Positions 55,872 to 64,000 of a stretch of 64,000 nucleotides of DNA are shown here, one piece after another (the first letter of the stretch is position 1; every line of letters starts with the position of its first letter). The notes beneath the pieces were generated by a model. The model worked only from the letters and a program-made list of their open reading frames with translations. It was not told the origin of the DNA and did not search any database. Origin of the DNA: Amycolatopsis aidingensis (GTDB lineage: Bacteria > Actinomycetota > Actinomycetes > Mycobacteriales > Pseudonocardiaceae). The position numbers were made by a program, and so were the translations under genes. The DNA lies in NCBI RefSeq assembly GCF_018885265.1, contig NZ_CP076538.1, positions 2,082,001 to 2,146,000 of the forward strand. The letters are read 5' to 3'.

Positions 55872-57187
55872 GCGCCGCCTCCGAACAGGTGGATGCCGCC
55901 GGACAGGAACACCCGCACAAACACGATCAGCACCAGGGATTGGGCGACCTGGATCGCCAAGGTCGCGCCGAGCGCTTTCCACCACCACCGGGCCAGCCCG
56001 TCGGTGTGCGGCAGGCAGTGACACATCAGGAACAGGGGCCCGGAGACGACCAGCAGCAGGGTGATGATGACGCGGACGACGTAGACCAGCAGCAGGCCGA
56101 TGCCGAGCACGACCAGCACCAGCCCGAGCAGCAGGGCGAACAGGCTGCCGGACAGCGCCCCGAGGACCGTCTCGGTCAGGGTGGACCCCAGCGAGGGGGC
56201 CTCGACGCCGTCGCCGAGCACGGCCTGGGTCAACGCGTTGGCCAGGCGGATGGCCTTGTCGGCCACGAACAGCGACAGTGCTGCGGCGATCATGCCCACC
56301 GGGATCCGGGGCCCGATCTCCTTGATCGAGTAGCGGCCTTGCAGCGTTTGGTGCGCCATCACCACGATCCCGGCCACCAGGACCAGCCCGCCGTAGACGG
56401 CCAGCACGATCTCCCACGAACTCGCCCACAGCTCCCCGAGCCCGGGCAGGTCCTCGAGTGTCGGTGTGGTCAGCACGGTGTGGCCGAGCAGGTCCAGGAT
56501 CGGGGCGAGCGCGGCGTCGATGAGGTCCTGGAACACGCCGGTGATCGCCTCGGCGATACAGCCGGTGATGTTGAACAGCCCGCACTCACTGTCGCCGTCG
56601 TCGTCGCCGTCCGGCCCGCCGGGAGGCGAACCCGGATCCGGGTTCGGGGGTGTGGGCTGCGGGATGCAGTCCTCGCCCGTGCACGGCTCGCCCGGGCTCG
56701 ACGGTGCGGTGGTGGGCCCGCCGGGGGTGCACCCGATCTGCCCGGGAAAGCACGTCGTGGGCGGCGGCACCTCCGTGGGCGGCGGCAGCGGCATCGGCGG
56801 CGGAGCAGGCGTGGTGGTGCCGGTCGGAATCCGGCATGCCGGGTCTGCCGAGCCTGGTGCACACGTGTCCACCGGTGGATCCGGCGGCAGCGGGAGCGGT
56901 GGGTTCGGCGCCGGCTGGCGCGGTACCAGTGAGGGCGCGGCTGCCTGCTCGGCTGCTGGCCCGGCCGCCAGTCCGGGCGTGGCCCCGGCGAGCACACCAC
57001 CCAGCAGCACGAGCAGGGACAGAGCTGCGGTCGCCAGCCACACCAGCCGCCGCCGGCCGGAGCGGTCTCGCCGCGCGGTGGGCGGGGTCAGCAGGACGCG
57101 GCCCCGACCCAGCTGACGCACCGGACGGCGACCGGGCCGGTCACCGTTGGGCGGTGGTCGGCGGTCGGCGGGTCGGGGGTCGGCCAT
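55868..57187 (-). CDS. TrbL/VirB6-like polytopic channel protein
   Basis: A 439-aa protein. One helix near residue 50 (LVWLATAALSLLVLLGGVL) is followed by an extracytoplasmic Pro/Thr/Cys-rich stretch (residues 70-210) with an acidic DGDDDGDSECGLFN turn. Then come about six helices (LAVYGGLVLVAGIVVMAH, LFALLLGLVLVVLGIGLLLV). This is the plan of TrbL/VirB6 transfer proteins. Confidence 0.82.
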   Translation of the reverse strand: MADPRPADRRPPPNGDRPGRRPVRQLGRGRVLLTPPTARRDRSGRRRLVWLATAALSLLVLLGGVLAGATPGLAAGPAAEQAAAPSLVPRQPAPNPPLPLPPDPPVDTCAPGSADPACRIPTGTTTPAPPPMPLPPPTEVPPPTTCFPGQIGCTPGGPTTAPSSPGEPCTGEDCIPQPTPPNPDPGSPPGGPDGDDDGDSECGLFNITGCIAEAITGVFQDLIDAALAPILDLLGHTVLTTPTLEDLPGLGELWASSWEIVLAVYGGLVLVAGIVVMAHQTLQGRYSIKEIGPRIPVGMIAAALSLFVADKAIRLANALTQAVLGDGVEAPSLGSTLTETVLGALSGSLFALLLGLVLVVLGIGLLLVYVVRVIITLLLVVSGPLFLMCHCLPHTDGLARWWWKALGATLAIQVAQSLVLIVFVRVFLSGGIHLFGGGA

Positions 57188-57190
57188 GGG

Positions 57191-57727
57191 TCACTCCGCC
57201 CCGACGATCCTTTTGAGGATGTCCACCACTACCGGCGCGAGGGCCGCTAGCCCGTAGCCCCACCCGGCTGACTTGAACGCAGTCTTGGCCTTCTCCACCT
57301 CGCCCGGGTCGCCGCCTGCCATCAGGTAGCGGACACCGCCCACGGTGAGGAACACCGTCGCCAGCCCCGCGAGAATCCCGATCAGCCAGCTCCGGATGTT
57401 GTCGAAGACCTGGCTCACGCTGGCCGCGAGCGCGACGACCTGGGTGGAACCCTGGGCCGAGTCCGCGGTGGCGACACTGAGCAGGACCGCGCCGAGCACT
57501 GCGGCGGCGACCATGCGGCACACCGTGCGGCGCACCGGCACCTCGCCAGCGCCGGTAGCAGTCGGCGCTGCCGAGCGCGCGCACGCCGCGGACGAGGACG
57601 TCACCTGGCACCGAGATTGGTGGGCTCGCGGCGACTTGGCCGTCGCTGTCGTCTCCGGGCTGTGCGGGGGCGAAGGCGTCGAAGGCGGGGTGGGGTGGGG
57701 GGTGTCCGGGTGGGATGTCACGCGCAT
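57191..57727 (-). CDS. Pilin-like (VirB2/TrbC type) protein
   Basis: 178 aa from ATG 57727. A long polar N-terminus (residues 1-70) leads to a first helix (MVAAAVLGAVLLSVATADSA) and a pair of helices separated by a basic turn (WLIGILAGLATVFLTVGGVR, then YLMAGGDPGEVEKAKTAFKS, GLAALAPVVVDILKRIV). This fits the VirB2/TrbC pilin layout. It is the first gene of the minus-strand channel operon after the 57718 gene. Confidence 0.78.
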   Translation of the reverse strand: MRVTSHPDTPHPTPPSTPSPPHSPETTATAKSPRAHQSRCQVTSSSAACARSAAPTATGAGEVPVRRTVCRMVAAAVLGAVLLSVATADSAQGSTQVVALAASVSQVFDNIRSWLIGILAGLATVFLTVGGVRYLMAGGDPGEVEKAKTAFKSAGWGYGLAALAPVVVDILKRIVGAE

Positions 57728-58740
57728 CGGCGCACCTCCGAAGTCGGCTCGTGCTCGGCGGTACGCGGAGAGCTGGGTCGGGTCTCCCCGCACCCCAAGA
57801 GGCCGGAATTCGGGCTGTTTTTGGACACCAAGCGTGAGGAATTTTTCGAACGGGTTGGCCGCCCGTTGCGATGACGGCCGCTTACAGCGCGTGATATGTC
57901 GGCGCTGGTGTCGGTGTCCGGGTCGCGCTCGCGGGCGGCAAATGAGGTCAGCGCTGCCTCGGCGACGGGGTCCTCGGAGTCCGGGTCCTGCATGCGACCG
58001 TGCAGCCATACGAGTAGTCGGTGTTCGGCTCGTTGGCGGACCTTGTAGGTCGCCCAGAACTCGCTGTCGTGGGCCGCGCCCCAGTCGGTCAGCGACACCT
58101 CTCCGAGCCGGGTCGCCGAGATCAAGTCCGCCTCGGTCGGTGTCAGGACTTCCTCGCCGACCGCCTGCGCGAGCACCAAGTCGGGGTGCCCGTACGGCGG
58201 CGGGGGAGCGGCGGAGTGATAGTCGGTGTCCACCGGCGGCGGGGCATCCAGAGACTCCTCCAAGGCCGCCTGGCCGGCGCGGCGCGCCGCGAAGTGCAGC
58301 CGGATGAGGATGCCGGGATCGGACAGGTCGACCGTCGCCAACGCGTGGACGAACCCGGCCAGCACCGCCGCGTGCGCGTCGGCCCGTTCACCGCGATACC
58401 GGGCGGCCAGCCACCGCGCGCTGGACGCCAGCGAGGGCAGCGCCATGCCGACGCAGGCGACCGTCCACGCACCGCCGTACGCGCGGGAGCGCAGCACCAG
58501 ATGCGCCCACACGTCATCGCGGGTACGCGGCGGGCACTGCTTACTCATCACCCGGTCCCGCAGCTCGTCCAGCCGCACCGGACGCCGCGGCAACCCCGCG
58601 AACCGCGACCCGTGCACGGCCATCGGCTTTGGCCCGGTGACCAGCCACCCGAAGGCATCGCGCGCCGTATCCAACGGCAGCCATTCATGCCCCTCGTGAT
58701 CGCGGCGAATCGCGGCAGAGGTGGTGTCATCGCGTGTCAT
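57718..58740 (-). CDS. Unrecognised element protein, possible regulatory sigma-like fold
   Basis: 340 aa from ATG 58740. It is helical and Arg-rich, with a region near residue 195 reading VLAQAVGEEVLTPTEADLIS and then ATRLGEVSLTDWGA, which has helix-turn-helix character like sigma region 4. The C-terminus is Ser/Arg-rich and disordered (SGRHRNGRPTRSKNSSRL). It overlaps the pilin-like gene by 10 nt and faces the repeat-bearing intergenic region at 58.8-59.0 kb, so it may control the transfer operon. Confidence 0.6.
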   Translation of the reverse strand: MTRDDTTSAAIRRDHEGHEWLPLDTARDAFGWLVTGPKPMAVHGSRFAGLPRRPVRLDELRDRVMSKQCPPRTRDDVWAHLVLRSRAYGGAWTVACVGMALPSLASSARWLAARYRGERADAHAAVLAGFVHALATVDLSDPGILIRLHFAARRAGQAALEESLDAPPPVDTDYHSAAPPPPYGHPDLVLAQAVGEEVLTPTEADLISATRLGEVSLTDWGAAHDSEFWATYKVRQRAEHRLLVWLHGRMQDPDSEDPVAEAALTSFAARERDPDTDTSADISRAVSGRHRNGRPTRSKNSSRLVSKNSPNSGLLGCGETRPSSPRTAEHEPTSEVRRCA

Positions 58741-59273
58741 TTCTGGCTCCTTCTCGGCCGGTTGTGCTGACCACGTCAGGACGCCAGAGCGGCAACAAGA
58801 AAAGAACAATAAAACGACAAGGATGATCTTTCTTAGTATGCTCCTTCGCTACTAAAGCACTTGTCTGTAATGATTCAGCCTGGCCGCTACCGGCCTGGCC
58901 GCCGCACGACCTTAAAGATCATCTTAGTAGCTACTGAGCTGCGAATTTAGGCGAGTCTTAGTAGCTCGGCGTCCTGGTAGGCGAGTCGTGTGCCAGCACT
59001 TCGTCGAGTCTGGGTGCGGCAGAAGGAGAAATTCTCAAACTCGTCGGTTTACGTGGTGACAGCGCGCCTTCAATCGCGCAGGGCTCACGCCCCGCGCGTC
59101 TCGGAAACGCGGTATTACCCTGCGAAGCCGACCTGGCCAGGCTCCAGGTCTTGACGCATCGTGCGGCGATGTGGAACTCGTCTGCAGAAAGTTCGGCTCT
59201 TGGTGTCCAAAATCAGGCCCGAAACCGGCCTCTTGTGGTGACTCGGCAGACCACGCCGCGAGGAAGGCCACCG
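58741..59273. promoter_or_regulatory. Divergent regulatory region with CTTAGTA repeats
   Basis: 533 bp between divergent operons, AT-richer than its surroundings. It carries CTTAGTA at 58832-58838 with inverted TACTAA at 58850-58855, the near-palindrome CTTAGTAGCTACTGAG at 58923-58938, and CTTAGTAG at 58957-58964. These are candidate binding sites of an element regulator, or an oriT/origin region. Confidence 0.6.
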
Positions 59274-60209
59274 ATGAGTTCACCACGACACCTCGAGCCC
59301 GGGCGCCGTCGCCACCGGGCGCCGCACCACCGCAGCCCAGCCCCCGCGCGCACAGGTCGCGGCCAGCATCGCACGCCCTCCCACACGCCCACCCGAACGG
59401 CGGGGCCGGCCACCCTGTGGTCCTTCGCCGACGCCGAGCCGCTGCCCGGTACCGCGTTGCTGGCCGGCTGGCTCGGTCGCACGATCGTCACCCTCGTCAC
59501 GACCTACACCCGCCCCGGCGACCGCGTGCTGCTGCTCACCCCTTCGGCGCCCCTCCACGCGCCGCGGCGCGCATGCGGTCGGCCCCACGACGGCTCTCCC
59601 TATGCCGGTCTCGCCGAGGCGGTCTGGACCGTCGCCCGGCTCGGTCGCGGCGCCGACACCGCCACCGCCGCGCCCCCGCCGGACGACCCCCGCGAACACA
59701 GCGACCCAGCCGAGCGCACCGCCGGCGAGTCGGGGCCGCGACCCCGACTCAGCCGACTCGGCCTACACCCCGCGACCGACCCAGGCCCCGAGTCGGCGCA
59801 CCGTCCTCGACACGCCGGAGGGCGCACCCGGGGCACGTTCGATCTGATCATCACCGCAGCCGACCCACACGCCACCGACTGGCTCGCCCACACCGCCTGG
59901 GACACGCTGCGCACACCGCACGGCCTCACCGCGATCGTCACCCACAGTGACATGCGTGCTGGGCGACTGGTCGATCCACAGCCAGCCATCGTGCGCACGC
60001 TGAGTCACCACGGGCTGCAGTGGAGCGACCACATCACCGTGCTCGACACCCCCGTGCCAGACCCCGCGCCCGGCGGGCCAGCGCCCGCCGTGGCCGATAC
60101 CGCGCCGCCGGTGCGGACGGTGCATCACGACCTCCTGCTGTTCGGCCGACCGGCCACCACCGCGCCCGCCCCTGGCGCCGTCGCGCGGAAGGAGACCTCG
60201 GATGCCTGA
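59274..60209 (+). CDS. Degenerate methyltransferase-like protein, first of the modification operon
   Basis: 311 aa from ATG 59274. After a basic disordered start (residues 1-50), LVTTYTRPGDRVLLLTPSAP near residue 80 resembles the first SAM strand of DNA methyltransferases, but the glycine-rich loop is lost. The middle is low-complexity Pro/Arg. FDLIITAADPHATDWLAHTA near 195 corresponds to the catalytic strand without SPPY. It is probably a structural partner or a decayed paralogue. It overlaps the next gene by 8 nt. Confidence 0.62.
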   Translation: MSSPRHLEPGRRRHRAPHHRSPAPARTGRGQHRTPSHTPTRTAGPATLWSFADAEPLPGTALLAGWLGRTIVTLVTTYTRPGDRVLLLTPSAPLHAPRRACGRPHDGSPYAGLAEAVWTVARLGRGADTATAAPPPDDPREHSDPAERTAGESGPRPRLSRLGLHPATDPGPESAHRPRHAGGRTRGTFDLIITAADPHATDWLAHTAWDTLRTPHGLTAIVTHSDMRAGRLVDPQPAIVRTLSHHGLQWSDHITVLDTPVPDPAPGGPAPAVADTAPPVRTVHHDLLLFGRPATTAPAPGAVARKETSDA

Positions 60210-61125
60210 GCGCGCCGACGACCGTCTCCCCCGCCCGGTGGGGGAGCCGCCGGACACCCCGGTCGTGGGCTCGGTGTGGCCGACCGGGGCGGCCAGTATC
60301 GCGACCCAGTTGCACGAGGGTGGCTACCACGAGGCCACCGGCGCCGACCCGGTGCTGATGCCCCCGGCAATCGCCCGCTACGCCATAACGGCGTTCACCC
60401 GCCCGGGCGGCATCGTGCTCGATCCCGACTGCGGAGCCGGGACCACCGTCGTCGAGGCACTGCGCGCCGGGCGGCACGCGATCGGGCTGACCAGCCAGCG
60501 CCGGTGGTGGCGCCTGGCCCGCGCCAACGTCACCGCCACCAAGGCGCGCGGCGTGTTCGTCGACGGCATGGTCCTCGTCCTCGACCGGCGCCCCGGCACC
60601 GCCGCAGCCGCCGAAACTGCGGGACTCACCGGGCGCGTCGACCTGCTGCTTACCACCCTGCGCCCCGCCCACCCGCACCGCGGCGCTGCGGACGCGGTCG
60701 AGCGGTTCGCCGCCGTGCTGGCGCAGTACCGGCCCCTGGTCCGCCCCGGCGGGCACGTGGTGGTCACCTGCAGCCCGCAGCGCCACCCGGTTCGGCACGA
60801 GCTTTCCGACGTGCCCGCCCAGATCGTCGCGGCCGGGATTGCCGCGGGCCTGGCACCGGTCGCGCGCTGTCTCGCGCTGACCGCGACCGTGCGGCGGGGA
60901 CGCGCCTACACCCGCGCCACCCTCGCCCAGCGGCGCGCCGTGACCCGGGCCGCACGCGCGCTCGGCCACCCCATCGCGCTCCCGGCCCACCACACCGCGC
61001 TGGTGTTCCGTGCCGATCCCGACTCCACCGGCCCAGCCGTGGCCCAGCCCATTCCGCCGCTGCCCACCTTGCCTCGCACGCGACGGCGGGCTCGTCGCGT
61101 GTCGCCGAGCGCCGCCGCCGCATAG
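60202..61125 (+). CDS. DNA-methyltransferase-like protein, altered catalytic motif
   Basis: A 307-aa protein. VLMPPAIARYAITAFTRPGG near residue 55 and VLDPDCGAGTTVVEALRAGR are the target-strand and SAM motifs of D12/N4-N6-type DNA methyltransferases (usually DPFxGxGTT). At the catalytic place it has VDLLLTTLRPAHPH rather than a SPPY-type motif. The C-terminus is Arg-rich. It is probably non-catalytic or of altered chemistry, in the same operon as two intact enzymes. Confidence 0.75.
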   Translation: MPERADDRLPRPVGEPPDTPVVGSVWPTGAASIATQLHEGGYHEATGADPVLMPPAIARYAITAFTRPGGIVLDPDCGAGTTVVEALRAGRHAIGLTSQRRWWRLARANVTATKARGVFVDGMVLVLDRRPGTAAAAETAGLTGRVDLLLTTLRPAHPHRGAADAVERFAAVLAQYRPLVRPGGHVVVTCSPQRHPVRHELSDVPAQIVAAGIAAGLAPVARCLALTATVRRGRAYTRATLAQRRAVTRAARALGHPIALPAHHTALVFRADPDSTGPAVAQPIPPLPTLPRTRRRARRVSPSAAAA

Positions 61126-61216
61126 GTGCACACCCGTTCACCGATTGACGCCTCGTCGCCCGGCCGCGCACCCCGAACGTCCACCACCACTCGCTATCGC
61201 TGTCAGGAGCACTCCG

Positions 61217-61969
61217 ATGACCACCACGTCCGACCCGAGCACCCGTCCGCACCGCGCCGCACGGCGCGACGACCCCGCGCTGTACCCGTCGGTGAGAACC
61301 CGCACCAGCACGCAGACGCCGCCGGGATGGTTCCGCCGGCTCCGAGAAGCCGTGGCCAATTACCTCGCCGCGCGATACGAAACCGGGGCTCGCCGCGACA
61401 CGCTCGACGACGGCATCCGGACCTACCACGACGAACTCGCCTGGCGCGCGCGTGCTGTGCTGCAGGAGCGCACGCGGGAAGGCTGGTGGCTCCGGCACGC
61501 GCCCTACGGCTACACCCTGGAACACCACTGGATCGACGAGGAGTCCGGCCGCGCGGGCTGGCGCCACCGACTGGCCGTCGACCAGGTGCGAGCACCGATC
61601 GTGCCCCTGATCTTCTCCTGGCACCTCCACGAGAAACTCGGCGAGCGCGCCATCCTCCGACGCCTGATCGAACAGCAGCATCCTCAGCCTCTCGACCCGA
61701 TCTCCGGCCGACCTCGAGCGTGGAGCCTGGGCGCGGTGCGCACCATCCTGAACAACCCGGCCTACCTCGGCTATGTCGTCCGGGACCGCACCCTGCGGGG
61801 ACAGCACCGGCCACCGGAACGCTGGACCTGGTCCACCCGGCCATGCCACCGCCAGCTGGTCGACCCGGCCGTGTTCTGGGCCGTTTACAACAGCCGGTTC
61901 CCGGGGGTTACGGCGCACCCCACCGCCGAGCACACCCAGCGGCAGGACCACGACCGGGAGGCAGCGTGA
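61217..61969 (+). CDS. Recombinase-domain protein lacking the resolvase catalytic domain
   Basis: A 250-aa protein. REGWWLRHAPYGYTLEHHWI and WSLGAVRTILNNPAYLGYVV match the Recombinase (PF07508-type) DNA-binding domain of large serine recombinases, with the closing RQLVDPAVFWAVYN. The N-terminal resolvase domain with the nucleophilic Ser is absent, replaced by about 60 residues of unrelated helical sequence. It may bind att-like DNA as an accessory factor. It ends in a GTGA overlap with the next methyltransferase. Confidence 0.8.
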   Translation: MTTTSDPSTRPHRAARRDDPALYPSVRTRTSTQTPPGWFRRLREAVANYLAARYETGARRDTLDDGIRTYHDELAWRARAVLQERTREGWWLRHAPYGYTLEHHWIDEESGRAGWRHRLAVDQVRAPIVPLIFSWHLHEKLGERAILRRLIEQQHPQPLDPISGRPRAWSLGAVRTILNNPAYLGYVVRDRTLRGQHRPPERWTWSTRPCHRQLVDPAVFWAVYNSRFPGVTAHPTAEHTQRQDHDREAA

Positions 61970-63213
61970 ACCGCCCGTCGACCAACGCGCTCCACTACCG
62001 CGACGCCACCGTCACCCTCTACACCGGCGACGCCACCGCCACCCTGGCCGGCCTGCCCGACGGCTCGGTGGACTGCGTGGTCACCAGCCCGCCCTACTGG
62101 GGACTGCGCGACTACGACACCGCCCGGTGGACCGGCGGTGATCCCACCTGCACGCACCTCGCCGCGGCCGGACGTGGCCAGGTCTCGCAGCCCACACACC
62201 ACACGCTCACCCATCCAGCAGCGGCAGCGCACCGCGAGGGAGCTGCCCAGCGCTGCCGGCGATGCGGAGCCCGCCGCGAGGACGACCAGCACGGCCTGGA
62301 GGCCACCCCACAGGACTACATCGACCGACTGCGCGGCGTCTTCGGCGAACTGGCCCGCGTCCTGGCCGACACCGGGACCGTGTGGCTCAACCTCGGTGAC
62401 TCCTACTCCGCCCAGCCCCCCGGCCGCACCGGCGAAGCGATGCGGGCCAGCACCCTGCACGGAGCCAGGGCGGCGGCACCGCTGCGGGAGTCCGTGCGCC
62501 GCGCCGGGGTCCACCGCACCCGAACCGTGCCGCGGAAGAACCTCGTCGGCCTGCCCTGGCGCGTTGCCTTCGCGTTGCAGGCCGACGGCTGGATCATCCG
62601 CAACGCCATCATCTGGCACAAACCCAACGCGATGCCCGAGTCCGTACGGGACCGGGTGTCCAACCGGTACGAGATGCTGTTCCTCCTGGCCAAACAGCCG
62701 AAGTACTACTTCGACCTCGACGCGATCCGTGAACCCCTCACCCGCCCCGAAGCGCTCGCCGAGGGCATCGTCATCGGCGGCGCCCACAAAGGACGCCGCG
62801 CAGGCATCGAGGCCACCGCCCGCCGCCGCGGACATAGCGTCTACGGCAAATACCACCAGGCTGGCCACATGCCGGGCAAAGCCCACGGCCACGCGATGCG
62901 ACCGACGGGCAGCCAGCACACCGCCGGGCACACCCGGGGCAAGAACCCCGGCGACGTTTGGTCCATCACCACCCGCCCCCTGCGGGAAGCCCACTTCGCC
63001 GCATTCCCGATCGACCTCCCGCTGCGATGCATCGCCGCCGGATGCCCCGAAGGCGGCGTCGTGCTCGACCCCTTCAGCGGGGCCGCCACCACCGGCCTCG
63101 CTGCCCGCCAGCTCGGCCGCTCCTACATCGGCATCGACCTGAACCCCGCGTTCCACGACATCGGGCTGCGCCGCCTCGGCCTCGACGACGTACACGACGG
63201 GAGGGCAGCGTGA
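61966..63213 (+). CDS. Site-specific DNA methyltransferase 1
   Basis: 415 aa from GTG 61966. The catalytic SPPYWGLRDYD motif comes first (CVVTSPPYWG, near residue 36) and the SAM motif last (VLDPFSGAATTGLAARQLGR), the order of beta-class N4-cytosine or N6-adenine methyltransferases. A CRRCGARRED pair near residue 105 may bind zinc. The element probably uses it to protect its DNA from host restriction; no matching endonuclease is seen in this window. Confidence 0.9.
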   Translation: MNRPSTNALHYRDATVTLYTGDATATLAGLPDGSVDCVVTSPPYWGLRDYDTARWTGGDPTCTHLAAAGRGQVSQPTHHTLTHPAAAAHREGAAQRCRRCGARREDDQHGLEATPQDYIDRLRGVFGELARVLADTGTVWLNLGDSYSAQPPGRTGEAMRASTLHGARAAAPLRESVRRAGVHRTRTVPRKNLVGLPWRVAFALQADGWIIRNAIIWHKPNAMPESVRDRVSNRYEMLFLLAKQPKYYFDLDAIREPLTRPEALAEGIVIGGAHKGRRAGIEATARRRGHSVYGKYHQAGHMPGKAHGHAMRPTGSQHTAGHTRGKNPGDVWSITTRPLREAHFAAFPIDLPLRCIAAGCPEGGVVLDPFSGAATTGLAARQLGRSYIGIDLNPAFHDIGLRRLGLDDVHDGRAA

Positions 63214-64000
63214 ACACCCCGTCCCGTGTGGCACGGCAGCTCACCACCTCGCTGTATCACCACAGCGACGGACTGACCCTCTATGCCACCGATGCGGAGA
63301 CGGGGGTGGCCGATCTGCCCGACGCGTCCGTGGACTGCCTGGTGACCAGCCCGCCCTACTGGCGCCTGCGCGACTACGCGCCCTACACCCCGACCGGAGA
63401 ATGCCCGAGGTGCCGGCACCGCCCAGCCGGCGCTGATCACCACACCGAGGCCCAGGGCAAGCAGCGCCGGTGCCGGGACTGCGGTGCCTGGGGTGACCAT
63501 CCGCAGATCGGGCTGGAGCCGACCGCGCAGGACTACATCGCCCGGCTGCGCGGCGTGTTCGCCGCCGCGCGCCGGGTGCTCACCCCGCGGGCCACGGTGT
63601 GGGTCAACCTCGGCGACAGCTACTCCACCAACTCCGACGGCTACCGATGCACCCAGCCCGGCCAGGCCGGGCAACCCCGCTACCGGCCGCGCGCGGACGT
63701 GCCGCACAAGAACCTGCTCGGCCTGCCCTGGCGCGTCGCGCTCGCGCTGCAGGACGACGGCTGGATCCTGCGCTCGGCCATCGTCTGGCACAAACCGCAC
63801 ACCACCCCCACCCCGATCCGCGATCGGCTCGCCACCCGTCACGAGATGCTGTTCCTGTTCGTCACCCACCCCGACTACCACTTCGACCTCGACCCGATCC
63901 GCCAGCCCTACACCGGCGACCGTGCCCTGTCCCGCAGGGCGCACCACGGCGGGAACAAACCCCACACCGTCCGCGGTACCTGGCCCCGCACACCCGCTCA
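63210..64000 (+). CDS. Site-specific DNA methyltransferase 2 (cut by the window edge)
   Basis: From GTG 63210, overlapping the previous stop (GTGA). CLVTSPPYWRLRDYAP near residue 50, a zinc-like CPRCRHRPAG and CRDCGAWGDH pair, and IVWHKPHTTPTPIRDRLATR mark a paralogue of the preceding enzyme. The right edge cuts it before the SAM motif. It is a tandem duplicate, perhaps with different specificity. Confidence 0.88.
   Translation, partial: MNTPSRVARQLTTSLYHHSDGLTLYATDAETGVADLPDASVDCLVTSPPYWRLRDYAPYTPTGECPRCRHRPAGADHHTEAQGKQRRCRDCGAWGDHPQIGLEPTAQDYIARLRGVFAAARRVLTPRATVWVNLGDSYSTNSDGYRCTQPGQAGQPRYRPRADVPHKNLLGLPWRVALALQDDGWILRSAIVWHKPHTTPTPIRDRLATRHEMLFLFVTHPDYHFDLDPIRQPYTGDRALSRRAHHGGNKPHTVRGTWPRTPA

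Overview
The window is high-GC actinobacterial chromosome, most likely from the Pseudonocardiales. This rests on the high GC, an Emb-type arabinosyltransferase (a family tied to arabinogalactan walls), frequent GTG starts and an actinomycete-type conjugative element. I recognised no rRNA, tRNA or CRISPR array.

1-8.0 kb: two drug-export loci with divergent TetR regulators. The first encodes a heterodimeric ABC exporter whose second subunit has lost part of its linker. The second encodes an MFS pump broken by a nonsense codon and a frameshift. A GNAT acetyltransferase and fragments of a response regulator, a sensor kinase and a PAP2 phosphatase follow.

8.0-29.8 kb: the most unusual part. Seventeen copies (O1-O17) of one 26-bp near-palindrome are scattered through it, with core CTACCCTnACGTnAGGGTAG flanked by ACT and AGT. 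They lie before, between or, once, inside genes. The outer arm of each site reads as a -10 element (TAGAGT or similar), and at 12 site/strand combinations an ATG or GTG begins only 6-9 nt downstream, so many transcripts should be leaderless. The set includes peptide-chain release factor 3, an ABC-F protein, RNase J, a HelD-type RNA-polymerase-recycling ATPase, an ADP-ribosylglycohydrolase, an arabinosyltransferase, four MerR-family regulators, five copies of a small DUF2795-like protein and three copies of an unrecognised ~250-aa protein. I read this as an undescribed MerR-box regulon for protecting translation, transcription and perhaps the cell envelope.

30-34.3 kb: a SulP anion transporter, a two-domain monooxygenase-like protein and an MFS pump with a divergent TetR regulator.

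34.3-44.9 kb: a mobile and decayed zone. It holds an ISL3-family element whose two ends are 271-bp inverted copies of the same end, a frameshifted alkylmercury-lyase gene, an IS481-family element with a 5-bp target duplication, a three-gene HNH/unknown/nucleotidyltransferase cassette (possible defence), an IS3 fragment, a conserved unknown gene and two broken glycan-locus genes.

45-64 kb: an integrative conjugative element. Transfer genes lie on the minus strand: pilin-like, TrbL/VirB6-like, PrgI/SCO6880-like, VirB4, TraD/VirD4-like, replication-relaxation and M23/lytic proteins. A plus-strand operon of DNA-methyltransferase-like genes and a recombinase-domain protein runs off the right edge.

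Many genes carry single-base frameshifts. Some may be sequencing errors, so those calls should be confirmed on reads.
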